Assembly (NCBI GenBank): GCA_964034945.1
Contig: OZ035962.1
Location: forward strand, 34,065,943-34,129,942
Length of the DNA stretch: 64,000 nt
Origin: Chrysopilus asiliformis
Lineage: Eukaryota; Arthropoda; Insecta; Diptera; Rhagionidae
Direction: 5' to 3'
A program made the translations under genes and the position numbers. The notes below the pieces were generated by a model. The model was not told where the DNA came from. It searched no databases and saw only the letters and a list, made by a program, of their open reading frames with translations. Position 1 is the stretch's first letter. Each line of letters opens with the position of its first letter. Positions 1-10,794 of the stretch are shown one piece after another.

Positions 1-555
1 GCTCCACGCAGTATGGCTCACACGATTTTGCGCGGCAAGCAATTACTGGTATTTATTTGAAAACGAATTACTACAACGAAGAGACTAGTAAAAAAATAAA
101 AACCTGTAATATGAGAAATGTAGGCCATATTGGGATGACAAACTTTTCTGTGAGTTGGGTCAAGGGCCAATGCCATCCCGTTTTACGGTACTCCACAAAA
201 GTTCATCAAGTATAACCCCACAGACCTACCACCTGTATAAAATATAATTAAAAATATTGGGATAATATTTTGATTCTAAATCAACCTTCGTTTTGGCCAG
301 ATTCACGGAAAAGAAAATCTTTTAAGCAACTTTTTTGGTATCGAAAATCTTTTCTTTTTGGTATCTCCAGAAGTAGAGTTAATCTGGCGAAAGCAAAGTC
401 CGACTCTGACTCAGAGACGTTAAAATAGCCTAAAATTCAATATTTTTGATATTGACACAACAAAAGTCGTTTTTGTTGGATAAATTTTTTTTAATGAACA
501 AAACTTTTGTACGTTTTTTATTCTTTTAAGTTTTTTAATTATTTTTTAACTTAAA

Positions 556-1815
556 GTGGCCTCTAGACGTGCAATATTATTGTGCAATATTTCAATATTG
601 TGCAATATATTGACCGTCTAGGGGTAATATTGAACGGTTGTGCAATATATTGAAGGAAGCAAAATCGGTATGATTTTTATTGCACAATAAGGTTTTATTG
701 TATAGTCTGAGGGCGATATTTCACAATATTGGCTCAGTATCGTATGAAATATCGCCGAGAGTACAGCTAGCTATGGCGAAGAAAATCCCTTGGTTCGCTT
801 ATTTTTAAGTCATTCTTTTTTTTAACCACTCCTTCAACCATCTGCGCTTTTTTTCAAACTTCTTTTTGAAGTTCACAGCCAGTGCAATGGCTACACAACT
901 AGCTTCAATGTCATTTAGAGGCATGTTGACTGCTCATGATCAAACGTAAAATTATTTATTGTACAATAACATTGCATCGTCTAGGGCAGAGCTCGGCACT
1001 CCTTGGCTCGTCTGGCTCCTCAATACGATAACATTTTTATTCAAATTTTACGAAAATACAATCAATGTATTAACATTTTTACTCGACTCTCCAACGCAAT
1101 GATAAGTGTTGGTAGACGACGGCGACTTCGGCAGCCGAAATCAAACGATTGACTAACAATCGATGGAGCGAGCCTACGACAGTCATTCAGTATGATTTCT
1201 GCTGTTGATGCGTACGGGTGTATACATTTGCTCTCCAAAATTATAATTGCTTCCCAAAGAACACTGGCGTACGAAATTTTTTCAGAAATTTGATTTTTTT
1301 AGTTTTCCTTTTCCATTATGAAGCGCTCATATTCAAATTCAAATACTATGTCGTGTGATTGGGAAAACAAATATTTAATAACCACAAATAATGATAACCG
1401 TCAATGTCTAGTTTGCAGTTACATGTCGAATAAAAAATGCAATCTAAAACGCCATTACAACAGCTGTCATAAGTTCGATTTTGCCCGGTACAATGAAGTA
1501 GAAAGAGTAAGACAGGTTGACAACTTAAAGAAAGTTTTTTTAGAGAAATTTCCTTTAGGCGGAACAAATGATTCTGAAATTGCAACATGATAAATTGTGT
1601 AGTTCACTGTTCCTAAACGTCTCCATCAAAAGCGAAAGAGCGTAAAAAATGAAAATGATGCGTTTTCTCATTTTCTGTTATAGTATATGAAGAAACATAA
1701 AATTTCTTCGAGTAATAGTAAGTCACTACATACATGGTGCCGAGGCCTGGTCTAGGGGCATGTCAATAATATTGTACAATATATTGCACAATAATATTGT
1801 ACGTCTAGGGACCGC
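556..1815 (+). mobile_element. Probable hAT-like DNA transposon remnant with palindromic ends
   Basis: The left end (around CTCTAGACGTGCAATATTAT) and the right end, read in reverse complement (around CCTAGACGTACAATATTATT), form imperfect terminal inverted repeats of 30 bases or more. The inner sequence repeats the words gtctaggg and caatattgtgcaat several times. It encloses a BED-type zinc finger frame, which points to the hAT superfamily. No clear 8-base target duplication was found, so the exact ends are uncertain. Confidence 0.5.
1318..1590 (+). pseudogene. BED-type zinc finger, N-terminal piece of a hAT transposase
   Basis: The 90-residue frame shows CLVC at residues 30-33, then a lysine-rich NLKRHY block and a CH pair, which is the C2H2-like BED finger layout. 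It is followed by a charged segment with YNEVERVRQ. This order, a finger followed by an R/K-rich linker, is typical of the N-terminus of hAT transposases related to the ZBED and GTF2IRD2 types. The catalytic RNase-H-like domain and the dimerisation domain are absent. The frame is short but unbroken. It may be a remnant, or one exon of a domesticated gene; a remnant is more likely because it lies between inverted repeats. Confidence 0.55.
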
Positions 1816-1936
1816 ATAAGAATCACTGTTTTATTTTTTTTGTTTCTTTTTGTTAAGTTGCGTTAATTTTATTTTTAAGGAACCTGAACTGAATTACTTT
1901 GTGATAAATACACTATTATTAAAGTGATTTTTTAAA

Positions 1937-2290
1937 AAGCTTTTATTTAGCTTGCCTTCGTATCTGTCTGTCTTTCTGTCTATTTGTTTGGCTAGGTAAA
2001 ATCTTGCAATCTAATTTTGTCCCACTTCCACCCATTCAATTGACTTGAAATTTTGTACACATACGTAAGTCGGATGGCAATACAATATTTTCTCTAATTC
2101 GTTCTTGTAAGGACAAGGGAAGCTCCTTCAAGGATAACGTAATTATCCTTTTCCTCAAATTTTCCGGAAAAAATCTATTCTAGAGGTTTTTGGGGTCGTT
2201 GAATTCTACTCTGTCATTAAAAAGTCCGCGAGGATAACGGAAGGACCTGTTAGGATAACGTGATTATCCTTTTGATTGTAAGTTTGTTAC
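1937..2290 (-). repeat. DINE-like family B, copy 1
   Basis: It starts with the hairpin aagcttttatttagctt (1937-1953), followed by a ctgtctgtctttctgtc tract, then a body with the repeated phrase aggataacg. A second copy sits at 52019-52310 with the same hairpin, tract and body order. Hairpin plus tetranucleotide tract resembles the 3' end of Helentron-derived DINE elements read in reverse, so the element probably lies on the minus strand. Confidence 0.6.
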
Positions 2291-2496
2291 TGCTTTTCCA
2301 TTGAAGACCTTTAGGGGATTATTACTTAGCTGGAATTACTTTCAAAATACTATTGTTTCCAACGGAAAATTAATTTGTAAAAATTTAAAGAAATCGTTTT
2401 AGAGTGAAAAATGGAACTTTTCCAATGAATTAATTTGAATGCGAATTACATGTTTTCGTATTTCTGTATTTTATTGGTACAACCACTTCTGAAGTA

Positions 2497-3127
2497 CAGT
2501 AATCCCTCCAACTGCGCGGTTTCTAACTGCGCGGTTTCGCAACTGCGCGGTTAAGTATTTAATACCAAAATTTCGAACTGCGCGGTAAAAATTTCGCAGC
2601 TGCGCGGTTTTTTTTTATAATTTTCGTTTTAAAAAACATGTTCTGAATATATATTTTGGTGAATCCCCGACAAAAAGGAATCAGCTGGTCATTTGGTATC
2701 TTCGTACATATTTGATAATTTCGTGCTTATATTTAGTGCGAAAAACTAGCAAATTTTTTAATGCTTGGTGGTCAACTTGAATAAGAAGCTCTTAATATGG
2801 ACCCTGATATGGAGCGTGTCTTAAAATTTCGGAGAAATTTGACAGCCGCTTTAGCTTCATACGCAGAAATTCATAATGAAAAACAAAAATCGGGTAATCA
2901 ATCACTAATAACAAGGTTTTTTCAAAAAGATAAGTAGTACATATCATATGTTTGTATTAATTTAAATATGTCGTTAAATAAAAACTTTTTCCTATTTTTT
3001 TTTGGAATTTTTGTAATATCTGGGACCTAACCCCAAAATTCCATACAAAGTATGGTTCACAGTGCGCGGTTTCGGTTTTCGCGCTCTTTTTGTGGAACGT
3101 ATCTACCGCGCAGTTGAAGGGTTACTG
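2497..3127 (+). mobile_element. pogo-like nonautonomous DNA transposon, TA duplication
   Basis: The ends are CAGTAATCCCTCCAACTGCG on the left and, in reverse complement, CAGTAACCCTTCAACTGCGC on the right, each flanked by TA (2495-2496 and 3128-3129). The word ctgcgcggt is repeated four times just inside the left end. CAGTA termini with TA duplications are typical of the pogo/Tigger branch of the Tc1/mariner superfamily. At 631 bp it lacks most of a transposase. Confidence 0.85.
2797..2937 (+). pseudogene. C-terminal tail of a pogo-like transposase with a PIP-box-like motif
   Basis: A 46-residue frame inside the pogo-like element ends QSLITRFFQKDK. The segment QSLITRFF fits the PCNA-interaction (PIP) consensus Q-x-x-[I/L/M]-x-x-F-F. 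pogo-family transposases are known to carry a PCNA-binding motif near the C-terminus, so this reads as the last part of the ancestral transposase kept in a deleted derivative. The DNA-binding and DDE catalytic parts are missing. The first ATG shown is simply the first in frame and need not be a real start. Confidence 0.5.
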
Positions 3128-3404
3128 TACGTGCAATTTCATTAATATTATATCTGCTGCATTTCTTTTCATATGACCATAATTTACTGATTAAACCGTA
3201 ATTCTGTTTGTTAATGATTGAAATTAATCAAAATTAGTTTTTTTTTGTATTTTTTGTACAAATTTTCCCATAATTTCCATCGTTTTGGATAATTTTATTA
3301 ATTCCGGATAAAATCAAATGTCAAAAAACTGCCAAATTTGACGGTTACAGTTATGACACACCTATTATGATAGCCTATTAAAATTAAAACTGTTAACTTA
3401 TTAA

Positions 3405-3625
3405 CCCTCTCAATGGCTGGGCGAATGCAGCAACCGGGATCGCCCTTCACAAAATCTAAAGTTTCACTGACTCAGACTTCAAAAGACAAAGGCATAGTGG
3501 GTCAGTGTTTAGAAAAGTGTCCACTCAATGATGAAAATTAAACAAAGCGTTTAAAAAACCGTTACAGAAGCCGCTAAATGAATTTAAAGGTCTGTCCCAT
3601 ATATAGGACAAATCCATTGAGAGGG
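3405..3625. mobile_element. piggyBac-like MITE, TTAA duplication
   Basis: A 221-bp element with perfect 12-base ends, CCCTCTCAATGG and its reverse complement, is flanked on both sides by TTAA (3401-3404 and 3626-3629). TTAA targets and CCC-starting ends are diagnostic of the piggyBac superfamily. It has no coding content. Confidence 0.88.
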
Positions 3626-3999
3626 TTAAAATTATAAAATTTATGAAAGTCTCTAATCCAGAATACTATTTTTATTTGCGATCCTTTAAAAGTTAAGAGT
3701 TAAGAGAGCTTTCGTAAACCAAAATAGGAAGAGGGTAATCTCTAAAAAAAAATTTCGCTTCATCAGCAAAGTAATCAAGGACGAGCCCTTTATCGCGATG
3801 TAGGTGTTGCCCTTTGGAAAAGAACGCAATATAATTTAACCTAAATTTCTTAATACGAGATAAAACGTCACTTACAAGATCATCGAAACGATTATTTGTC
3901 AAAACCGAATGAGAATTTAAATTATTTTTTAATCAAAGAATGTTTCATATTTGAAATATCAAAATATAAATTTAAAATACGTGCTGTATTTCGTTTCAG

Positions 4000-4837
4000 A
4001 TACTATCGTGCTAATTCGGTGCGATATCAAAATCAACAATGTGAAGGTGTTTGTGCTTTGAATCACTATTGTGCTATAACTAGAGTCGATTATCGTGAAT
4101 TTCGTCAGTGCCTGGAAACAGCAGCAAGCGCTTTAGCATCAAAATCACCGCCATCATCATCTCTAATCTCGTATACTCCATCAGTGGTCTTGTTGCTGAC
4201 ATCGTCGATTTTGTTATCCGTAAAAGCATTAAAGGAACTTGTACTTATTGAATTAATTAAAAGTATTAGTTTAACAAGGCTACTATTTTTGCTATTAGTG
4301 AAGTCTATCATTGATGGTGTGGTAATGTATGCGCCGTTTATAGTATACCCATTAAGCTCTAAAACAGATATTAATAAAAAATTTAATTGTTACATAATGT
4401 TGAGTTATTTTATTATCTTTGTTAATCGACAGATTATTGTTTTGAAAAAACAAATTCAATTACGCACGAATTTTATAAAAACAACACTAAAAAGCTCAAA
4501 CATAAGGATATTAAAAAATCAATATTTAAAAAGACGACATCTAATTATAATTAATAGTGCTTTTTATGTATTTCTAAAAAAAATTTGCTTTAGTATAATA
4601 AATACAAAATATAATGATAATAACAAAGAATATAATTATACTACAAGTAAACATAATAACCCCATGAATAATAATAACTATAATAATATCAAATACTTTG
4701 TACATAACTTATATAGAAGTATATGCCAAATTAAAAATATAGTATTTTTAGCTAGTACTAAATTAATTATGATCTTTAATTACTTCTGTATTATTCAAAT
4801 GACAAGAAATTTATATTTATTTAATTTATACCACTAA
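4000..4837 (+). CDS. Terminal exon of an acid-sphingomyelinase-like phosphodiesterase (SMPDL3-like)
   Basis: A strong splice acceptor (gtatttcgtttcag, ending at 3999) opens a frame reading YYRANSV, then C-x3-C-x5-YCAITRVDY-x5-CLE. Paired cysteines, a CAI/CAM-x2-VD block and a final CL are the C-terminal signature I associate with secreted or GPI-anchored SMPDL3-type phosphodiesterases, metal-dependent enzymes acting on phosphodiester substrates at the cell surface. A Ser/Pro linker and a hydrophobic stretch (about 4177-4250) follow, as in a GPI-attachment signal. The catalytic metallophosphatase exons are not visible and should lie upstream, perhaps outside the window. The frame runs on to a stop at 4835, adding nearly 200 very AT-rich residues that do not look like protein; a frameshift or lost stop after the hydrophobic tail is possible. 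The first base completes a split codon. Confidence 0.6.
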
Positions 4838-4991
4838 AACTTAAATATATATATATGCTTATTAGTTATTATTCAAACATATTTTAAATATGTAAGAAAA
4901 ATTGTCTGTTTTGAGACAGTACCGCACAAATGAAAGAGTAAAAAAGGACAAGCTTTAAGAAAAATGTTATTACAACAAGTGCATAACACTA

Positions 4992-5121
4992 ACAGGTCGA
5001 TTATCTTAGACGCGTCACTTTTCGTGAATCGAAATTGCCTGTTGTTGTTGGTACAAAACAACAAATACAATTGGCAAAATTCGAGTCACGAAAAGTGACG
5101 CGTCTAAGATAATCGACCTGT
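4992..5121. repeat. Perfect 36-base inverted repeat with a 58-base loop
   Basis: Arm 4992-5027 begins acaggtcgattatcttagac, and arm 5086-5121 is its exact reverse complement. The arms contain the CpG-rich word gacgcgtcacttttcgtga. The structure lies just downstream of the SMPDL3-like exon. No target duplication was found. It could be a tiny foldback element or a strong transcript hairpin in the 3' flank. Confidence 0.8.
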
Positions 5122-5326
5122 AAATCATATTCCAATCACAAACAATTTGAGCCAACTAAAACTTTTTATATATTTTTTTCTTTTTTTAAAATTTCACTGT
5201 TGTAAAATGTTGGATATCTAAACTTATCCTTGTAAGTGAGATACAGATGACCTTGATATAACGAGAGGCTTGGGTTCCTAAAAAAGGTGGATATCTAGGA
5301 ATTGCTTGAAGCAAAGTTCCCATTAA

Positions 5327-5895
5327 TGGTTCAACCACAATGAAGGCGGCAAACGGCAGCGGCGACGGCGGGCGGCATGGCGCCGCCACACATACCGCCG
5401 AGCCAGCTACAATGATAGCGGCAGCGGCACCATGATAGCGGCATGCCTCTGTCAAAATTGAAACATCATAACTTATTTAATTCGTCCGCTACTTCACTCC
5501 ATTTATTTTCCTTGATTTTATATTCTTATATTGAGGATGGACCAAATCGTAGGGCACTGGATTTCCTTTTACGAACTCGATTAATTTCTCCTCCGTTGTC
5601 GGCATCTTGTGAAATCAAAACGTCAAAAATCTGCATAGAATGTGACGCCGAATGTGGTGGTTTCATAAAACATTTTGGGCGGCGGCGGCAAGTTTGACTT
5701 CGTTTCAAACTCGGCGGCGACGGAAAAAATGCGCTGCCGTTGCCGCTGTATTGTACCAGCTCTCGTTGCGCTACATTAGTGCAAAAAAAATGCCGCCCGC
5801 CGCTGCCGCTTGCCGCCTTCACTGTGGTTGAACCATTAGTGCAAAAAAAATGCCGCCTGCCGCTGCCGCTTGCCGCCTTCACTGTGGTTGAACCA
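5327..5895. mobile_element. GC-rich Harbinger-type MITE, TAA duplication
   Basis: Ends TGGTTCAACCACA and its reverse complement are flanked by TAA on both sides (5324-5326 and 5896-5898). The terminal repeats continue imperfectly through a GGC/GGCGGC-rich stretch of about 50 bases. A 3-base TAA/TTA duplication is the PIF/Harbinger mark. The GC content contrasts sharply with the surroundings. Open frames here (for example 5526-5882 minus) are consequences of the GCC repeats and are not considered genes. Confidence 0.7.
5776..5895. repeat. Tandem duplication of the right terminus, exact 60-base period
   Basis: Bases 5776-5835 and 5836-5895 are nearly identical (one visible C/T difference) and each contains a full copy of the element's right end, finishing in gtggttgaaccat. 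The Harbinger MITE therefore carries a doubled right terminus. Confidence 0.9.
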
Positions 5896-5898
5896 TAA

Positions 5899-6945
5899 AG
5901 TAAAACCTCTTTTATGAAAACGTAACACTACATACAAGCTACAACATTTTTGATACCCAAAGAAATCCTTTAGATAATAATGTTTATCTGTTTGTAGAAA
6001 AGGACTGTACGCGGTTAAAAATTGCCTTCAAAATTGTTGAGAGTATCGATTCCTCTCCCGATCAAGGAATCGGCTAAAAAATGGAGTAAAATTTATAGCA
6101 GGTATTTTTTTTAGAAAAATCCTCTAAAGTCAAATATTTAAATTAAATGCAAAATTAAGATTTTGCACATGCGATGGATTTTTAATGTAGGTATTAAAAA
6201 TTACTAAATGGTTTTCAATATTTCCAAAGACTGGTTGAATAGTTATATTAAATCATCAATGTTTTTTCACTGTTAAAAGCATTTAATCAGACATGCAATT
6301 CCCGGGAACATAAACAAAATCGTGTTTTTCGTATACAAATTCACGAAGAGCAGAAAAACCATTAATTTAAAATCCATAAAGGTAGTTACATAAATGACAT
6401 TTGACATGCGATTTTTTATGCTACAGCGTTAAAATTTTCCTTTTCTTTCATACAGAATAGTAGCAGTTGTTCAGTAAAATTATGTCTAGAGACTAAGTTT
6501 CGTTGGCTGTTAACCCCTTGCAGGCAACTGAAAACAAAAAAAAATTATTGTAGAAGCGTGCACTTGATTGTGAGGTAATTGGAATTAGCTAACTGTCTTG
6601 GTTTATCGTGGTAAAATATTTGCCTTAGGATATTTCCCAAGATCAGATTCCAAAAAACGTTTCCCAAGTGGAAATTTCCAATTTTTTCGGTACTGTATGA
6701 ACAAGAAAAATACATGATGAATTTCCACGGATTGCAATGAAATAATTCATGTCAATGAATTTTTACCTCCTTTATGAAATATTTCATTGCAGATTTCATA
6801 CCATTACTAGAGTGACAACATAATATTTACAAGCATTTACCTTATGAAAAATATAGTAAATAAGATGGAATCTGTGTTCTCTACATGGACTAAACACTTT
6901 TGGGAAGCTGTAAAACAAAGTCCAATTCATAAGACTCAACAAACA
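5899..6945. other. AT-rich stretch with no gene seen
   Basis: No splice-bounded frame, RNA gene or element ends were recognised. Words such as atgaaatatttcat recur near 6770-6800 but do not form a defined element. Confidence 0.5.
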
Positions 6946-6947
6946 TA

Positions 6948-7188
6948 AGACTCAACAAACTTCGGTGGGCTGGTCATGTCACTGGAATGAGTGAAAGTGA
7001 CCCGGCTCGGAGTCTTTTGCGGTAGGTTATTAACAACAAGGCGACGAGGAAGACCCAACCTCAGATGGTACGACTGCGTTGACCAGGACGTGAAGAGAAT
7101 TGGGATGACAAACTGGAGGATATCGGCACGTGACCGGGAGCTCTGGCGAGAGACATTGCGGCAAGCCAAGACCGGAAACCGGTTGTAG
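6948..7188 (+). pseudogene. C-terminal end of a non-LTR retrotransposon polyprotein
   Basis: The frame reads LRWAGHV at its left edge, then a stretch ending RRRGRPNLRWYDCVDQDVKR and WRISARDRELWRETLRQAKT, and a stop after GNRL. This tail (W-x-GH near the start, RRGRP-x3-W, then a W-rich amphipathic end) is very common at the C-terminus of insect endonuclease-reverse transcriptases of LINE type. A frame change lies near 6990. It is followed by a GA-rich simple repeat (7195-7225), consistent with an element's 3' end. Only the tail is present here. Confidence 0.75.
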
Positions 7189-7261
7189 CGCCGAGAGAGA
7201 GAGAGAGAAAGAGAAAACGAAGAAGAAGCCACAGAATAAAATGAAAATCTAAATATAAATA

Positions 7262-8165
7262 CATTCGGAGAGGAAAACAACGAACTACCAAATGTGCCAA
7301 CACATGCAGGAGTACGAACGGCAATTGAAAGATTGAAAAATAATAAGTTTCCAGGAAGTGATTTCCTCTTAACTGAACAGTTCAAAAACTGTGGAGAGCA
7401 AGTGCTACTTTTTACGAGGATCTGGAACGTAGAAACCATGCCGGCAACATGACATATTGGGCTGATGTGCCCATTGCACAAAACAGGATGCCCATTGGGT
7501 TGCTAAAACTATAGAGGTGTAACGCTGTTGAATGTTGGATATAAAATATTTTCCAAATTGTTGATTAATAGATTACAACGATACTCGGAAAAGTAATCGG
7601 CCAATATCGGTGTGGTTTTTGAAGAGGAAGGTCCACCACAGATAAGATTTTCGTCTTAAGTCAGATACTACAGAAAAAACCTCAGAGCGGAATATAATAA
7701 TCATCACCTTTTTATTGATATAATCATCACCCTTTTATTGATTTCAAATTTTTTTTATTGATTTTGACTCGATAAAAAGAATAAAACTATATAATGCTTT
7801 CCTCCAACTTGGCGTAGTGCAGAAGTTATGCAATCTCATAAAACTTACAGTGCTGTCAAGGGACAGAATAAAATCTCAGGAATGTTCAGTACTAACTGAG
7901 GGTTAACACAAAGAGATGGATTCGCTTGCACGCTGTTTAAAATAGCCCTCTAGAAAGTGATTAGAGATTCTAGAGTTGTTACTAACGAAACTATATGTAA
8001 TAAATCCGTTTAAATCTTGGCGTACGCCTATGATATCGACATTGTCGGGAAGTCTTTAGCGTCAACAAAGGAAGCTTTTATAAATGTTGAGCGTACTGTT
8101 GAAAGGATGGATTTAAACATAAATGAACAGAAAACAAAATATATGATGGCCCCAGAATTGCCATA
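7262..8165 (+). pseudogene. Decayed reverse transcriptase of a non-LTR retrotransposon
   Basis: Across several frames the translation gives, in order, AIERLKNNKFPGSD, WNVETMPATWHIGLMCPLHK, NYRGVTLLNVGYKIFSKLLI, QYRCGF with a nearby RGRSTTDKIF, and later LAYAYDIDIVG. These are reverse-transcriptase blocks 1 to 5 in correct order; the catalytic box has become YAYD instead of YADD, which would inactivate it. Stops and frameshifts occur at several points, for instance after the MPAT block. The C-terminal tail of a related element lies upstream (6948-7188) instead of downstream, so two truncated insertions or a rearrangement are involved. Confidence 0.8.
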
Positions 8166-8466
8166 AAATAAATATGCGAAACAAAGATCTATTCAGCGAG
8201 AAATTAATGGAGGCCAAGGCTCACAACTATGAAAAGTGTCCGCATGAAATTAGTAGAGAAAATTTTCTTACGAATATTGAGATTTCATACCAGATGCGGA
8301 ATTTCGTGCAAAATTTCACACAGCATTTTCAGATGAATTTCATATGAAAATTCCTGGCGAAGTTCGTACAGCAAAGAATTCTCCGATGTTCCGGACTGGA
8401 TTTTTGCTGTCCTCTGCGTACCTTTAGAAGAAAAGCGTTGTATGACAACGGGATTAGACATAAAGT

Positions 8467-9030
8467 TTCTGATCAATACGGAATCCGTTTCCGAAATAAT
8501 GATTAGGATGCCCGTGCATCTGTCTGTCGGTCTGTCCGTTGTGCATATCGTAATATCTCAAGAGCGCGTTAAACTATCGGCTTGAAATTTGTTGTGGAAA
8601 TAACTGTTAACTATAACGGATGACTATTTTGTTTTAACCATTGAAACATTTCTGATTCATGGCTTTTACTCGACCTTATTAGCATTGAATTCTGTTTTGG
8701 AATTTCTCGGCTTACAGGTCAAAAAATATAACAAACGGATGACTCCAATATATATTTTTTTTTATTGAAAAAATACAGTTTTATGAAGTTTTTTTTTCGA
8801 AAACTATGCACTTTTGAGAAAAAGCTCAGTAATAGAACTCCCTACCTTTTTCGCTTTACCGATTTTTATGTATATTTAACGATTCTTAAGATATTTGAAA
8901 AAAAAATTTCTTTTCATATGTTTTCCTTCGAAACCTTAAATATTGCATACAAAACTCATGTCCCATTCACATCAGATATTTTTATTGTTAAGTATTTATA
9001 CTCCATACGATGCATGCAGAAACACAAAAA
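8467..9030 (+). repeat. DINE-like family H, copy 1 (3' part)
   Basis: It contains ctgtctgtcggtctgtccg (8520-8538) and downstream phrases (aatattgca, then cccattcacatcagatattt) shared with the copy at 22846-23630. The 5' end motif of the family is not seen here, so the copy is truncated or diverged. The open frame at 8765-9034 falls inside and is not considered coding. Confidence 0.55.
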
Positions 9031-9967
9031 GTAAGCGGGGGAAGCACTCAATTTGTGAAAAGAAGAAAATGTTTTTTTTTTAAATCCTGAGTCCGTATTT
9101 CAAACCTTTTCTCACGATTTTATTTGTATGCTTCTTACTTTAACTGGTACTCTGCAAACATTTTGATTTTACTACAATTCCCATAATAACGTGATTGCAA
9201 TGAATATGATAAAAATATTGACAAAAAACAAAGTACTATGAGTGTGTCCTTTTTAATATTTTTGATAAATATTTCAGAGAGCGTATTACATAGAAATGTG
9301 ACGGAAATGATTTATGAAATTTCTTTTTAAATCATTTTTTTAATTAATCATATATGTAAAAAGTATTATTTATTGTTTTGTAAACATACACAAAATTATT
9401 GGTACTGTATTTTTTCATTGACATACAAAAAAAATTGTGTTATAAGCATTTAAAAAATTTAACATAATTTAAAAAAAAAATGAAATTCAACTTAAAAACA
9501 TAAAGTTAAGTGTAAACTGATACCATAAAATCAAATTATTTATTGTTATATGTAAATATTAACATAAAATATATATTGATATTACTTTTCAGTGATTGTG
9601 CTGTTTTTTTTAACCATTGTCATATTTTAATTTTTCAGCAATGGAGAATTCCTCACTTTGTATATTTTGATTCACTGTTACCGGTTTAGATCTCGTTTGT
9701 GCCCAGGGTTGCCAGGTCTCCAGGCAGTTAAGTCGCCCAAATTTTAAAGAATTGTCGCCCAAAATCGCTTCCCTTCAACCCAAGCCGCCTAATTCGCGAT
9801 AATAATTACATTACCCTAAAAACATAAAATAACAGCAAAACCTTTAACCCATGTGTAGTGCATTTTTTAAATATCAGAAGTAAAATAGCAAATTAAAACT
9901 TAAAGGCGATAAAATCGAGGACTTTATTTGAATCAGCGACCCCAAAATTGCCAAAAATATGTCAATA
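9031..9967. other. Very AT-rich stretch; possible hAT left end near 9704
   Basis: There is no gene. At about 9704 the sequence cagggttgccaggtctcc looks like a hAT terminus, but no matching right end or 8-base duplication was found nearby. Confidence 0.35.
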
Positions 9968-10090
9968 CAGTAATCACCCGCTATACGGACGCTCGTTTTA
10001 CGGAAATTCGAAGTTACGGACATGACTAATATAGGAACAAATTCGCTATACGGATAAAAAAAATCGCTATTACGGACAAAAAAATAATTT
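9968..10090 (+). mobile_element. Left end of a second pogo-like element
   Basis: CAGTAATCACCCGCTATACG follows TA (9966-9967) and is trailed by repeated tacgga words, echoing the repeated-word ends of the 2497 element. The matching right end was not found, so this is a partial copy. Confidence 0.5.
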
Positions 10091-10794
10091 TTTTTTAATC
10101 ACAGAAAAAAATCAAGAAAAAGTCCTCCATAATTATGTTGTATTTATTGTAAATGTACATACTTAATTTCTCCGAAATTTCTGACTTGTGTATACACAAA
10201 CAAAAGAGAATTAAAAAAAGGCAATAAAAAACTGCAGTGCGGTGTACTTTTAAAAAATCTATTTGCTACTCTTAAGCGAGAATAATCTTCAAATTCTCTG
10301 CGATTTGTAGGTTATGAAAACACAAATTGAGCTGTCACCGCGCCGCATCCGCACCGATCCAATTGTGGGACAAGCTTAAAACTTCTCCGGCCACCTGGAA
10401 AAAGCGTCTCAAACAAGACCCAAATTCGTATCCGATAGGGTCTTACTATAATACAATTAAATAATTCTAATAAATTGGTGGATTTCTTTTAGAAATGTTT
10501 TGGCGTATACCTTTTAAGTATAACTAATACAGAATGTAAAGATGTATTTTGAGTGGAGATCTACTTGATTATTATGTCATAATAACAGGGATGGGAAACG
10601 TTATCGTAACGTAACGAAATAACGAAATAACGAAATGATTTTCGGGCTATTTCTTCATAATTACGTTATAACGTTATAGAAATTCAATTCCGTTACAATA
10701 ACGAAAAACGTAACGAAAAACGAAAAAAAATATTATTCGTTATTTATTAATTCGTTATTTATTAGTTTTGTTCAGTATTATATTTTTGTGAAAT

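Larger units (their letters stand above)
186..1930 (+). repeat. Dispersed repeat F, copy 1, split by a hAT-like insertion
   Basis: Bases 186-540 and about 1813-1930 match, in order, a second copy at about 10795-11556. Shared blocks include the stretch around the phrase cccacagacc and a tail with ctgaactgaattact. In copy 1 the two blocks are separated by a 1.25-kb palindrome-ended element; in copy 2 they are nearly adjacent, so copy 2 acts as an approximate empty site. No coding potential was seen and the repeat class is unknown. Confidence 0.6.

Noticed and set aside
3693..3902. A 69-codon minus frame with HRDKGLVLDYFADEAKFFFR
   Set aside because: It looks more protein-like than most chance frames, but no family, stop/polyadenylation context or enclosing element could be shown.
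5526..5882. A 118-codon minus frame with a KAASGSGRRHFFCTN duplicate
   Set aside because: It lies entirely in the GC-rich tandem terminus of a Harbinger MITE, and its repeat mirrors the 60-base duplication.
5327..5895. CACAATG/CACAGTG words near the ends, as in Transib or RSS-type sites
   Set aside because: The inverted repeat continues outside those words and is bordered by TAA, which fits Harbinger and not Transib.
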